Of a stretch of DNA of 64,000 nucleotides, positions 8,376 to 16,572 are shown in pieces. Position 1 is the stretch's first letter. Each line of letters begins with the position of its first letter. The position numbers and the translations under genes are program-made. The notes under the pieces were generated by a model. It made no database searches. It was not told the DNA's origin and saw nothing but the letters and a program-made list of their open reading frames with translations. The stretch is from CAMDPA01 sp964574325 (GTDB lineage: Bacteria > Pseudomonadota > Alphaproteobacteria > Rhizobiales > Hyphomicrobiaceae). The stretch is taken from NCBI GenBank assembly GCA_964574325.1, contig CAZNMY010000004.1, positions 58,580-122,579 on the forward strand, written 5' to 3'.

Positions 8376-10948
8376 ACAGAATTGAATTGCACGCCGGCGG
8401 TGACATGGCCGGCGAACGCTCCGATAGCGCGATCTTTCCGAGCTCCTATACGCAGCTCCGCATCTGGTTCGCCCAGCAGTTGGATCCCGACGGCGCGCAT
8501 TGGAATGTCGCGATGCGGTGGCGCCTCGAAGGCCGCTTCCGGGAAGCGATGGTTGAGCGCGCCTGGCAGATCCTGGTCGATCGCCACGAGGCGCTGCGAA
8601 CCGGCATCGAAGAAGTCGACGGTCTGCCGCAGCAGCGCGTCTGGTCGAAGGTGCGTCTCAAGTTCGGCAATATCGATCTGTCGCGTTTGCCTCGGTCGCA
8701 GCGTATCACCGCCGCCGAGGAGATAGCCGAGAAGGAAGCACGCACACCGATAGTGCTGCGCGCGGAGGGACAGCACTTCCGCGTCCAACTCGTCCGGCTG
8801 GACGAGCATACCGCATACCTCCTGACGACATTCCACCACATCATCGTCGATGGCTGGAGCGTGGGAGTCCTGATACGGGAGTTCGGCGAGATCGTCAGCC
8901 AGCTCGCGCGCGGCGACACGGTGGAGCTGCCGGACTTGCCGCTTCAGCACGTCGATTATGCATTGTGGCAGGCCGATACACTGGAATGTGGCGGCTTTGA
9001 TGCTGATCGCGCGTACTGGAAGCGCACGCTCGCCGACGTTCGTCGCTTCGAGATCCCGACGGACAAGTCGCGCAGTGCGGTTTGGTCGCACGAGTGCGAT
9101 ATCAGGACGCTGCTGCTGCCTCGCGATCTGTCGGATCGGCTGACCATCTTCGCCGGCCGTCATGCCGTGACGCCGTTTCAGATTGCGACGGCGACTCTGA
9201 GCGCGGTCCTGAGCCGAGTGGCTTCCGTCGACGATGTCGTATTGGGAACGCAGGTCGCCTGCAGGACGCAGCCCGAGTTGGCGTCGCTCGTCGGACCGTT
9301 GATAAACAACGTCGTGCTGCGGCTCGATGCGAGTTCAGATCCCTCGCTTACCGATCTTCTGCAGCAGAGCAGAGCGCGCAGCCTGGAGGCAATCGAGCAC
9401 CAGCAGCTTCCGTTCAACTTCGTGGTCCAGGACCTGCAGCAGCGGCGAGACGCCAGCCGCCCTCCCGTCCAATCGATATCGATCACGACGCAGACGGCTC
9501 ACATCGATACCGGTGCGCACCATGATCTCGAGTTCGGCGATCTGCGGATCGTCGCCCTCCCGTCGTTCCCGGTCGGCGCCATGATGGATCTCGAATTCGT
9601 GATGGTTGGACGCGAGGAGGGCTGGCGCCTCTCGTGCATCGCCAACACCTCGCTGTTCGAGATCGCGACCGTGGACCGGTTTCTCACGAAATGGGCGCAT
9701 GCGATCGATGTCCTCGTCGGCGGCGACGCCAGCGCACGCATCTCCACCCTCGAAAAGCTGCCGGGCCGCCGCTATTCGCCGTCTGGCGTCGGCACGTCGG
9801 GGGCGGATCAGGAATCGCAGAGCGGGCAACTGGCCGATCCGCACGCATCGCATTCATCTGCATCCGATGAAGCGAGGCTGAGCGAGAAGGTGGCTGCGGT
9901 CTGGAAAGAGGTTCTGGGACTGAACCAGGTGGACCCGGATACCGACTTCTTCGACGCTGGCGGCAACTCTCTGAGCGCCATGCGCATGATTGCCCGATTG
10001 AACAAGGCGTCCGGCCGGAAGGCCAGCGTGAGAGGTCTTTTCTCGAACCCGACATTGGGCGATTTCGTAGCATCGATAACCGCCGAATCGAGGAAGCCCC
10101 ATGTCCCGGCCGGTCGCGCGCGTCGGCCCAGGTCGAAAATCATAGCGCTGAACAACGGTTCGGCCTATGCGCCGCTGGCTCGCCGGATGGAGGGTGTTGC
10201 GGAGATTGTCGACGTCGAATGCGGCGATGCCGACGACGTCGAGTTCGCGCGCAACAAGACGTTCGACGACGTCGTCGCTCGCATCGCGCGACGCATCCGG
10301 CAGCGACAGCCGGAAGGCCCCTACGTTCTCGCCGGCTACTGCGGTCTCGGTCAGCTCGCCTTCGAAATCGGCGCCTTCATGAAGTCAGAAGGCGATGATG
10401 TCCGGTTGATCATCATGTTGGACGCGCGACACCCGACGTACAAGAAGCAATTCACGTTGCTGGCGAGCGCCTGGCATTCGTGCCTGCGGGCTATCGAGGT
10501 CGTTCGCGACAGCCGCTCGCTGATGCGCATGCGTTGGCGCAATGAGATTTCCACCGCGATATGGCTCGAGCACTATGGCGTGTTCAGGGCTATCAAGCTG
10601 ACATCGATCCTGTCGCGGTGGGGTTTGATCGAACCGCTGCCTCCTCGTGAAGCATCGGTTGTCGGCTTTGATTTTTTCGACGCGCTGGTGGCGAAGGGCT
10701 CGTCGGCGAGCTTTGAAGCCCAGGATCTCGCAGTAGCCCTGTATCGAAGCCGGGATGCCACGAAGGCATGGATTTTCCCCGAGGCGAGCGGTTGGCGGCC
10801 CTACGTCACCGGGCGTCTCGAAGTCTGTGACCTCCCATGCCGTCATGGAGAAATGACCAGGGACCCCGCAGCAGCGATTATCGCGCCTCATCTTCGCGAT
10901 CTGCTCGAACGACTGAGCCGGGAAAGCGAAGCAGCGGCCAGCGGCTGA
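8372..10948 (+). CDS. Terminal NRPS: condensation-PCP-thioesterase
   Basis: 858 aa. The condensation domain (about 15-450) has the HHxxxDG motif starting at H155-H156. The carrier domain (about 500-575) has S533 in GGNSLSAM. The thioesterase (about 590-850) has GYCGLG with C657 where most thioesterases carry serine, and a C-terminal CRHGEM segment that fits the catalytic histidine. There is no adenylation domain, so the carrier must be loaded in trans, passed a chain, or be bypassed. The start overlaps the preceding stop by four bases and follows GGAAGGG, implying translational coupling. It is probably the release module of the line. What the C domain joins, and whether release is hydrolytic or cyclising, is not visible. 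Confidence 0.9.
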   Translation: MNRIELHAGGDMAGERSDSAIFPSSYTQLRIWFAQQLDPDGAHWNVAMRWRLEGRFREAMVERAWQILVDRHEALRTGIEEVDGLPQQRVWSKVRLKFGNIDLSRLPRSQRITAAEEIAEKEARTPIVLRAEGQHFRVQLVRLDEHTAYLLTTFHHIIVDGWSVGVLIREFGEIVSQLARGDTVELPDLPLQHVDYALWQADTLECGGFDADRAYWKRTLADVRRFEIPTDKSRSAVWSHECDIRTLLLPRDLSDRLTIFAGRHAVTPFQIATATLSAVLSRVASVDDVVLGTQVACRTQPELASLVGPLINNVVLRLDASSDPSLTDLLQQSRARSLEAIEHQQLPFNFVVQDLQQRRDASRPPVQSISITTQTAHIDTGAHHDLEFGDLRIVALPSFPVGAMMDLEFVMVGREEGWRLSCIANTSLFEIATVDRFLTKWAHAIDVLVGGDASARISTLEKLPGRRYSPSGVGTSGADQESQSGQLADPHASHSSASDEARLSEKVAAVWKEVLGLNQVDPDTDFFDAGGNSLSAMRMIARLNKASGRKASVRGLFSNPTLGDFVASITAESRKPHVPAGRARRPRSKIIALNNGSAYAPLARRMEGVAEIVDVECGDADDVEFARNKTFDDVVARIARRIRQRQPEGPYVLAGYCGLGQLAFEIGAFMKSEGDDVRLIIMLDARHPTYKKQFTLLASAWHSCLRAIEVVRDSRSLMRMRWRNEISTAIWLEHYGVFRAIKLTSILSRWGLIEPLPPREASVVGFDFFDALVAKGSSASFEAQDLAVALYRSRDATKAWIFPEASGWRPYVTGRLEVCDLPCRHGEMTRDPAAAIIAPHLRDLLERLSRESEAAASG

Positions 10949-11005
10949 AGCGAGGGTCCTCCGGCCTCGGTCTGCAAGCCTGAAGCAGGTCAACGGGATC
11001 GGCGC

Positions 11006-12112
11006 ATGCGCAGGGCAATGAATTGCCGGAGAACATCGGACCACGTCCGATGTGCGATCACTCTGTTGGCCGCTCTGCTGGCGCTCGCACTCGCTGCTTT
11101 CGCCGTGTGGCACTTGCCGGGATTCGTTCGCGCTCTTCGCGCCATCGAGGCCATTGATCCGATCCCGGCCGGGGCGGCTTCTGCGCCTGCTGAACTGCTC
11201 GTGCGCCTGAGCGACGGCGACGAGCCATCGCCGATGCGCGTCGATACATTCTTCCCCGCTCACCTCTCGTGGCGGGAGAAGCAGGAGCGACTCCCACTGA
11301 TCCTCTACATGCCGGGTTGGGGCAGCCGCGCGCGTGACAGCGACGTGCTTCTTCGCCGGATCGCGGCAGCGGGCTATATCGTCGTTGCGATCTACGACGT
11401 CGCGCACGACCGTCCCGGCGCGTCGGAGAGCGAGCGCGACCGAAAGGCGCGAACTGCTGAATTCGATCTGTCGGCTGCGGAAGGCATCGACGGTTTTGTC
11501 GCCACGGCCGATCGCAAGGCCGACCTCGCGATTGTCAAGTTGTCCCGCGTGCTCGACGCGATCGTGGGCTCGAGTCGGTCGCTGACGTCGGCCGCCGGTG
11601 CGCTCGCCCTGGCGGACCCGGCGCGGGTGGCGGCGATGGGCTTTTCCTTCGGAGGAACGGTAGCCGCCGGCATGCTCGTGAGGGATCGCCGAGTTCGAGC
11701 TGCAATTAACCTCGACGGATGGATCTACGGCGCAGCGGCCTACGCCGTTGTAGAAAAACCGTATCTTGTGTTCTCGAGCACCAATTCGCTTCCGTTTGCG
11801 AAGTTGGGATCGGCGCACAGAAACGCCTTCGCGATGGATGCCCTGTCTACGGAACGACAACAACGACTTCTCAATCGGCCGACGTCGTCGTTGGTGGTGC
11901 TGCAGGGCACATTGCACGGCGACTACTCCGATGCGCTCCACGGCGCCGGTCGCTGGTCCCAGTGGCGCCCCTGGCATCCGCCACTCGCAAATCCGAAGCT
12001 CGTTCGCGAGACGGTGGACCGAAGTGTTCTGGACTTTCTGGCGAAGCACGTGAAGGCGGTCGGCACGACGGAAGGGGACGGCGCCGCGTCGACCGGTCGA
12101 AAGGCGCCCTGA
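11006..12112 (+). CDS. Membrane-anchored alpha/beta hydrolase
   Basis: 368 aa. A hydrophobic N-terminal segment (about residues 15-35) looks like a signal anchor, so the catalytic domain is probably periplasmic. The core has the oxyanion-side strand LPLILYMPGWGS and a nucleophile elbow GFSFGG with S214. This resembles dienelactone hydrolase or PAF-acetylhydrolase-like enzymes. It lies 57 bases after the NRPS gene and 19 before the methyltransferase, so it is probably part of the biosynthetic operon and may hydrolyse or deacylate the product or a precursor. The substrate is unknown. A second ATG at 11018, preceded by AGGG, is an alternative start. Confidence 0.75.
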   Translation: MRRAMNCRRTSDHVRCAITLLAALLALALAAFAVWHLPGFVRALRAIEAIDPIPAGAASAPAELLVRLSDGDEPSPMRVDTFFPAHLSWREKQERLPLILYMPGWGSRARDSDVLLRRIAAAGYIVVAIYDVAHDRPGASESERDRKARTAEFDLSAAEGIDGFVATADRKADLAIVKLSRVLDAIVGSSRSLTSAAGALALADPARVAAMGFSFGGTVAAGMLVRDRRVRAAINLDGWIYGAAAYAVVEKPYLVFSSTNSLPFAKLGSAHRNAFAMDALSTERQQRLLNRPTSSLVVLQGTLHGDYSDALHGAGRWSQWRPWHPPLANPKLVRETVDRSVLDFLAKHVKAVGTTEGDGAASTGRKAP

Positions 12113-12131
12113 ATCAGGAGCGAATGTCCCT

Positions 12132-13055
12132 ATGCGCAGAGTTGCGATGGACTTGATGACGACCACCGGAGTGGGGCGATTGGCGCGCCCTGTTCTGCGC
12201 AAACTCTACGAACGGCGATACTGGTCGCAAGGCATGAACCTGATGAGCGGCGTGTTTCACAGCTACGAGGAAGCGCTGCGCCATGTGCCTCCCGGACGGC
12301 CCGTGGGCTGGGACGACAAGGACATCGCGGAAAATCTGGTCGGCAGCCAGATCCCGTCCCGGCCGACGGGTGGCGGCGGCGAGCTGCCGGTGCTGCTCCA
12401 TCAGCCTTCGACGTTCGCAGTGCTCCTGTGGTTGAACAAGGTGCTGAAACCCGGAGCCCGGATCGTCGACGTCGGCGGTGCGAGCGGCCTGACCTATTGG
12501 CATTATCGGAACTACTTCGAGCTGCCGCCCGGCGTCACGTGGACCGTCGTCGATATGCCCGAGATCACCGCGCGCGCGCGCGAACGGGCGACCCGCATGG
12601 GAGCCGAAAATCTATCGTTTTCTGAAGATCTTGAAGCGCTTGACGAATGCGACGTACTCATGTCATTGGGGTGCGTACAATATATGTCGCCCAAAGCCTA
12701 CTCGGACTTCATGAGAGCCGCACACCGGGCACGCATCGTGATCGTCAACAAGATCCCTCTGATCGACGGGCCGGACTATTGGACGTTGCAATGCCTCCGG
12801 ACGACATTTGTTCCTTATCGGATCGCGAACCGCGCGGAATTCCTTCGGGAGTTCGCCGAAATTGGGCTCGATGTTTGCGACGCCTGGAGCGTACCGGAGC
12901 TGAGCATCGAGATTCCATTCGAACCGGCGCACCACGTGCCGTCTTTGAACGGAATTGTCCTGCGCAGTCGAATGCTGGCTCGGACTGACGGAGCCGATGA
13001 GGCGGACGAAAGTTCTCGTGGCCGGCAGGCCTTGCTTGCAGCCGTATCAAGTTGA
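12132..13055 (+). CDS. TIGR04325-family putative methyltransferase
   Basis: 307 aa. Residues around 90-180 form a Rossmann-type SAM-binding core: a PGARIVDVGGASG glycine loop, then VVDMPEI and a DVLMSLGCVQYM strand. The pattern matches the TIGR04325 family of putative methyltransferases, often found near surface polysaccharide and natural-product genes. The start is ATG 12132, with an AGGAG about ten bases upstream; a second Met five codons in is possible. The gene sits between the hydrolase and the glycosyltransferase fusion and ends ten bases before the next gene, so co-transcription is likely. The acceptor, lipopeptide or sugar, cannot be told. Confidence 0.75.
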   Translation: MRRVAMDLMTTTGVGRLARPVLRKLYERRYWSQGMNLMSGVFHSYEEALRHVPPGRPVGWDDKDIAENLVGSQIPSRPTGGGGELPVLLHQPSTFAVLLWLNKVLKPGARIVDVGGASGLTYWHYRNYFELPPGVTWTVVDMPEITARARERATRMGAENLSFSEDLEALDECDVLMSLGCVQYMSPKAYSDFMRAAHRARIVIVNKIPLIDGPDYWTLQCLRTTFVPYRIANRAEFLREFAEIGLDVCDAWSVPELSIEIPFEPAHHVPSLNGIVLRSRMLARTDGADEADESSRGRQALLAAVSS

Positions 13056-13068
13056 GTGAGTAGGCGTG

Positions 13069-14898
13069 ATGCTCTTGGACGTGATCGCAGGTGGCATCGT
13101 CATTTTGGCGGTAGCCGCGTTTTTCTACCATCACTTCGTCTATCCGGTGCTCCTCAGGGCACTGGCGGAGCGGCGGCGCAGAAAAATGCCGCCGTCGGTC
13201 GATGCGCCGTTCGTACCGGGCAGCGCTCAGCTTCCGTCCGTCACGCTGATAGTCCCGGCTTACAATGAGATGCGCGTCATAGCCGAGAAGGTGCGCAATC
13301 TCGCAGCCCTCGACTATCCCGCGGAGCGGCTCGGGATCGTGATCGCACTCGATGGCTGTACGGACCAGACCGAGCAGGTTGCCCGCGAGGCGCTCGAGGC
13401 GGTCGGCTCGCCGGCGCACATCGAGCTTCGTGCCAACGCCCTCAATCGCGGCAAGCTCGCAGTGCTGAACGAGGAGATCGCGCGCGCGCCCGGCGAGATC
13501 GTGGCGCTCAGCGATGCGTCGGCCACCTTGGCACCCGATGCGCTGCTGCGCTCGACGCGACATTTCGCGCAGCCAGATGTGGGCGTCGTCTGTCCCACGT
13601 ATCGCTTGTCGCGCCCTCGGGATGCCGGCGAGGCGGCTTACTGGACGTATCAGACGCGGATCAAAGCCTACGAGGCCCGTCTCGCGGCGCCCATGGGTGC
13701 TCACGGTGCGTTCTATCTGTTCCGCCGTGCTGCCTGGAAGCCGCTGCCATACGATACGATCAATGACGACTTCGTCCTGCCGATGCGGATCGTCGCCGAT
13801 GGCTACCGTGCAGTATACGATGAGAGTGTCGTTGCCATCGAGCTCGAGGAAACCGGCCGTCACCAGGATTTCGGCCGCCGTGTTCGGATCGGCGCCGGAA
13901 ACATGCAGCAGATCGTTCGGCTGGCGAGCCTCGCGCGACCCGGCAACGGTTGGCTGGCCTTCGTGTTCCTGTCCGGCAAGGGCTTGCGTCCGCTCATCTC
14001 GGTCCTGACGGCTGCTGCCCTTGTCGGCTCGGCCTATCTGTCCTGGAGAGGCTACCCGTTGTTCCAGGCTGGATTGGCTGCGGCCCTGACGGTTCTGGCC
14101 GTGGCGACCGCTGCCATCGCAATGCGCAGCGCGAAATTGCCGAAGCTACTGGAGTGGTTGTCTTATTTGGTAGAAGGTCACACCGCGACTCTGGTCGGTG
14201 CCGCCCGCTATGCGGTCTCGCCTTCGGGCGTGACGTGGTCGCGGCCTCCCGCCCCGGACGACGAGCCTGACTACATGCCGTGGTCGGTCCGCGTCGGCAA
14301 GCGCTGCTTCGATCTCGCCTGCGTGTTCCTGACACTGGCGTTTCTCGGCATCTTTTTTATCCCGCTCGCGATCGCGATCAAGCTGGATTCACGAGGCCCG
14401 ATCTTTTATCGGCAGCTCAGGGTCGGCTATTGCCGGCCGAACGTCACACGCCTGTTCTACGTCATCAAGTTCCGGACGATGCGCGAGGATGCCGAAGCCG
14501 TTTCGGGCGCCGTCTGGGCCACCAAGGACGACCCACGCGTGACGCGCATCGGTCGCTTCCTTCGCAAAACGCGCATCGATGAGCTGCCCCAGGTGTTCAA
14601 CGTGCTTGCCGGGGATATGTCCTTCGTTGGTCCGCGCCCGGAGAGACCCAAGTTCGTGTCCAAGCTCGAAGTGCAGATCCCGTTCTATCTGGAACGGAAT
14701 TTCTACATGCTGCCGGGCATCACGGGCCTCGCGCAAGTAAAGCAGGGATACGACGATACGATCGACGACGTGCGGCGCAAGGTCCTTTTCGATCACGCCT
14801 ACGCGGCACGCCTGTCGAGCTTCACGAGTTGGCTGAAAACCGACATCGAAATCATGTTCGACACCCTGCGTGTGATGGTCATGGGCCACGGTCGCTGA
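13069..14898 (+). CDS. GT2 glycosyltransferase fused to an undecaprenyl-phosphate sugar transferase
   Basis: 609 aa in one frame. An N-terminal membrane segment precedes a family 2 glycosyltransferase domain (about 45-290) with VPAYNE, D95 in DGCTD, D149 in SDAS, and D233-D234 in NDD. Two or three membrane segments follow (about 300-360). From about 405 comes a bacterial sugar transferase domain (WbaP/PglC-like) with one membrane helix, KFRTM at 467, RKTRIDELPQ and GDMSFVGPRPE. This class moves a sugar-1-phosphate onto undecaprenyl phosphate and starts glycan synthesis. The two activities are usually on separate proteins. The frame also opens at GTG 13066; ATG 13069 is preferred. A strong terminator follows. 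Confidence 0.88.
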   Translation: MLLDVIAGGIVILAVAAFFYHHFVYPVLLRALAERRRRKMPPSVDAPFVPGSAQLPSVTLIVPAYNEMRVIAEKVRNLAALDYPAERLGIVIALDGCTDQTEQVAREALEAVGSPAHIELRANALNRGKLAVLNEEIARAPGEIVALSDASATLAPDALLRSTRHFAQPDVGVVCPTYRLSRPRDAGEAAYWTYQTRIKAYEARLAAPMGAHGAFYLFRRAAWKPLPYDTINDDFVLPMRIVADGYRAVYDESVVAIELEETGRHQDFGRRVRIGAGNMQQIVRLASLARPGNGWLAFVFLSGKGLRPLISVLTAAALVGSAYLSWRGYPLFQAGLAAALTVLAVATAAIAMRSAKLPKLLEWLSYLVEGHTATLVGAARYAVSPSGVTWSRPPAPDDEPDYMPWSVRVGKRCFDLACVFLTLAFLGIFFIPLAIAIKLDSRGPIFYRQLRVGYCRPNVTRLFYVIKFRTMREDAEAVSGAVWATKDDPRVTRIGRFLRKTRIDELPQVFNVLAGDMSFVGPRPERPKFVSKLEVQIPFYLERNFYMLPGITGLAQVKQGYDDTIDDVRRKVLFDHAYAARLSSFTSWLKTDIEIMFDTLRVMVMGHGR

Positions 14899-14945
14899 GC
14901 CGGCCGCTGCGCCGCTTCGATTCGACATCCCACTCATCGATCCTG

Positions 14946-14977
14946 CGCCCGGCCGAAGTCATTTGGCCGGGCGTTTT
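14946..14977 (+). terminator. Rho-independent terminator of the PKS/NRPS operon
   Basis: A perfect 9-bp stem, CGCCCGGCC at 14946-14954 paired with GGCCGGGCG at 14965-14973, encloses a 10-base loop and is followed directly by TTTT. It lies 47 bases after the stop of the glycosyltransferase fusion, in the right place and orientation to end the biosynthetic transcript. Confidence 0.85.
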
Positions 14978-15365
14978 CGCGCCCCGGGTTCCCCGCGTGT
15001 GACGCGTACGTGGTGAGTGCCCGTATCGTGCGGAGACAATGCTCGCTGCATCAGTGGTGGCGATCGGACATGGGCTCAGCGGCTGATTTCACAGTCGAAT
15101 GAACATCACAATTCTGTATTATCGAATGCATGCGCGATCGACCCATATGGTGCGGGATTCCGCTAGCGTGAGAATGTGAACAACATTTAGTTTGGGGCGA
15201 GGTGGAACCGCATGATTTTGAACGATGATTATTAATCTGGTTTAACCAACTATTTACTTATCACTGGAACGGGATCGTGTAGAAATGTACGCCCAATACA
15301 AGTTTTATTTCAGTCCCAGAGCGGGACTGAGGGTGCCGACGGCGCCCGATCAGCGGGGCCTACCA
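14978..15365. other. Intergenic region, AT-rich on its right side
   Basis: No convincing gene. From about 15110 the base composition falls clearly below the surroundings, with several A/T runs between 15180 and 15300, which suits promoter DNA for the STAS gene. An in-frame extension of that gene back to ATG 15285 exists, but its residues do not resemble a STAS domain. No exact promoter could be assigned. Confidence 0.45.
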
Positions 15366-15731
15366 ATGAATACGATCGTCAAGATCGATTGCGAACTCGA
15401 TGCAACGAGCGTGCGGGATTCTATGACGTTCTTCGAGCACTTGGCTGTCGATCCAAGCGATGTCGTGCTCGATCTGCGCACTGTCGAAGCGCTTGACGGC
15501 TCGGGGCTCGGCGCGCTTCTGCACGTCTACAAGCGCAAGCGCGCGCGCGGTGCGAAACTGTCCCTGGCGAACGTGAGCGGCCAGCCGCGGCAACTCCTGA
15601 CCGAGCTCAAGGTGTTGCCTTTGCTGGAGTACACCGGCGATGCCGCGGTGATCGAGACCAAGCGCCGCGTGACGTTGTCGACCAGCGCGCTGCCGAAGTT
15701 GCCTGGCGACACTGCCGTCCCCATGCGCTGA
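15366..15731 (+). CDS. STAS-domain protein, anti-sigma-factor-antagonist type
   Basis: 121 aa, nearly all one STAS domain. A first strand with VKIDCELDATS is followed by DVVLDLRTVEALDGSGLGALLHV and a C-terminal LLPLLEYTGD helix. The DGSG motif keeps the serine that is phosphorylated in SpoIIAA/RsbV-type antagonists, although the residue before it is glycine. Such proteins usually bind an anti-sigma kinase, but none is encoded nearby, so the partner is elsewhere or the protein works differently. It stands alone between the biosynthetic operon's terminator and the minus-strand phosphopantetheinyl transferase. The start is uncertain; 15285 is the longest in-frame option. Confidence 0.75.
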   Translation: MNTIVKIDCELDATSVRDSMTFFEHLAVDPSDVVLDLRTVEALDGSGLGALLHVYKRKRARGAKLSLANVSGQPRQLLTELKVLPLLEYTGDAAVIETKRRVTLSTSALPKLPGDTAVPMR

Positions 15732-15752
15732 TCGTTCGTGCTGGGCGCGCCT

Positions 15753-16541
15753 TCAGCGCGTCAGGAACAGTTTTCTGATCTCGAGCGCAGGCGCTTTCGC
15801 CGCGACCGCACCCCAGTATCCGGGCATGACCTGTTCCCCCCAGAGCGTCCAGCGCTGTCGGGCGTCGGGCTCGCCGTCGATCGACAGGAGCCGAGCCGGC
15901 CCCATCGGATCGAGCGTCACCTGGAAACTGTCCAGCGGTATCGAAAGCCCACCTCCCATCGCCTTGACGATCGCTTCCTTCCGCGACCAGCAGGCGAAGA
16001 AGCCGTCGTCTCGCAACGTCTCCGGCAGGCGCTCCCACGCATCGACTTCCGACCGCGAGAAATTGTCACGCGCCACGTCGCCGGCATCGTGCATCGCTCG
16101 CACGGCTTCGACGTCGACGCCGATCTCCGCATCGCGCGTGACGCCGAGGAGGGCGACATCCTCGCTGTGCGACAGGTTGAATTGAAGCGGGGTTCGTCCG
16201 TCGTTGGTGGCAACGTCGGAAATCAAGCCGAAATCGAGAAACGGTTTGCCTTGCGGCCCAGTTTTGAAGCGCACATCGCGCGGCGCAATCGACGAGTATC
16301 CCGCAAGCAGATGCCGCAGCAGGCTACGGCCGGCGATGAAGCGGCGGCGGTGCACCTCGAAATGAAATCGCGCTGCACGGTGCTGTTCTTCTTCGTCGAG
16401 GCAATCGATCATCTCTTCGGCCGGTGAGGCCGGCCGATCGAGCGAAAACAACCATAGATGCACCTCGCCGCGCACGAGAGGGGGCGGCGGCGACATCACG
16501 CGGTGGAACACCCACGATATCGCTTCCGGCATGAACGGCAT
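15753..16541 (-). CDS. 4'-phosphopantetheinyl transferase (Sfp/AcpS superfamily)
   Basis: 262 aa, the usual length for Sfp-type enzymes. The diagnostic motifs are present in order: FNLSHSE at 121-127, GVDVE at 141-145 (Mg-binding D143 and E145) and WSRKEAIVK at 185-193. It transfers phosphopantetheine from CoA to the carrier-domain serine. Its place 0.9 kb from the megasynthase operon makes it the likely activator of S989, S2639 and S533 in the two synthases. It lies 31 bases downstream of the flippase gene on the same strand, so the two are probably co-transcribed. It could also serve other carrier proteins in the cell. Confidence 0.92.
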   Translation of the reverse strand: MPFMPEAISWVFHRVMSPPPPLVRGEVHLWLFSLDRPASPAEEMIDCLDEEEQHRAARFHFEVHRRRFIAGRSLLRHLLAGYSSIAPRDVRFKTGPQGKPFLDFGLISDVATNDGRTPLQFNLSHSEDVALLGVTRDAEIGVDVEAVRAMHDAGDVARDNFSRSEVDAWERLPETLRDDGFFACWSRKEAIVKAMGGGLSIPLDSFQVTLDPMGPARLLSIDGEPDARQRWTLWGEQVMPGYWGAVAAKAPALEIRKLFLTR

Positions 16542-16572
16542 CCGTGTCTCCGCACCGTTGCCCTCGTTGCCC

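Noticed and set aside
10385..12202. 605-aa open frame on the minus strand opposite the NRPS end and the hydrolase gene
   Set aside because: It is arginine-rich with no motif and lies opposite strong coding signals. High GC with few stop codons explains it, as for the long antisense frames at 285-1637, 24044-25939, 40002-42083 and 58248-60113.
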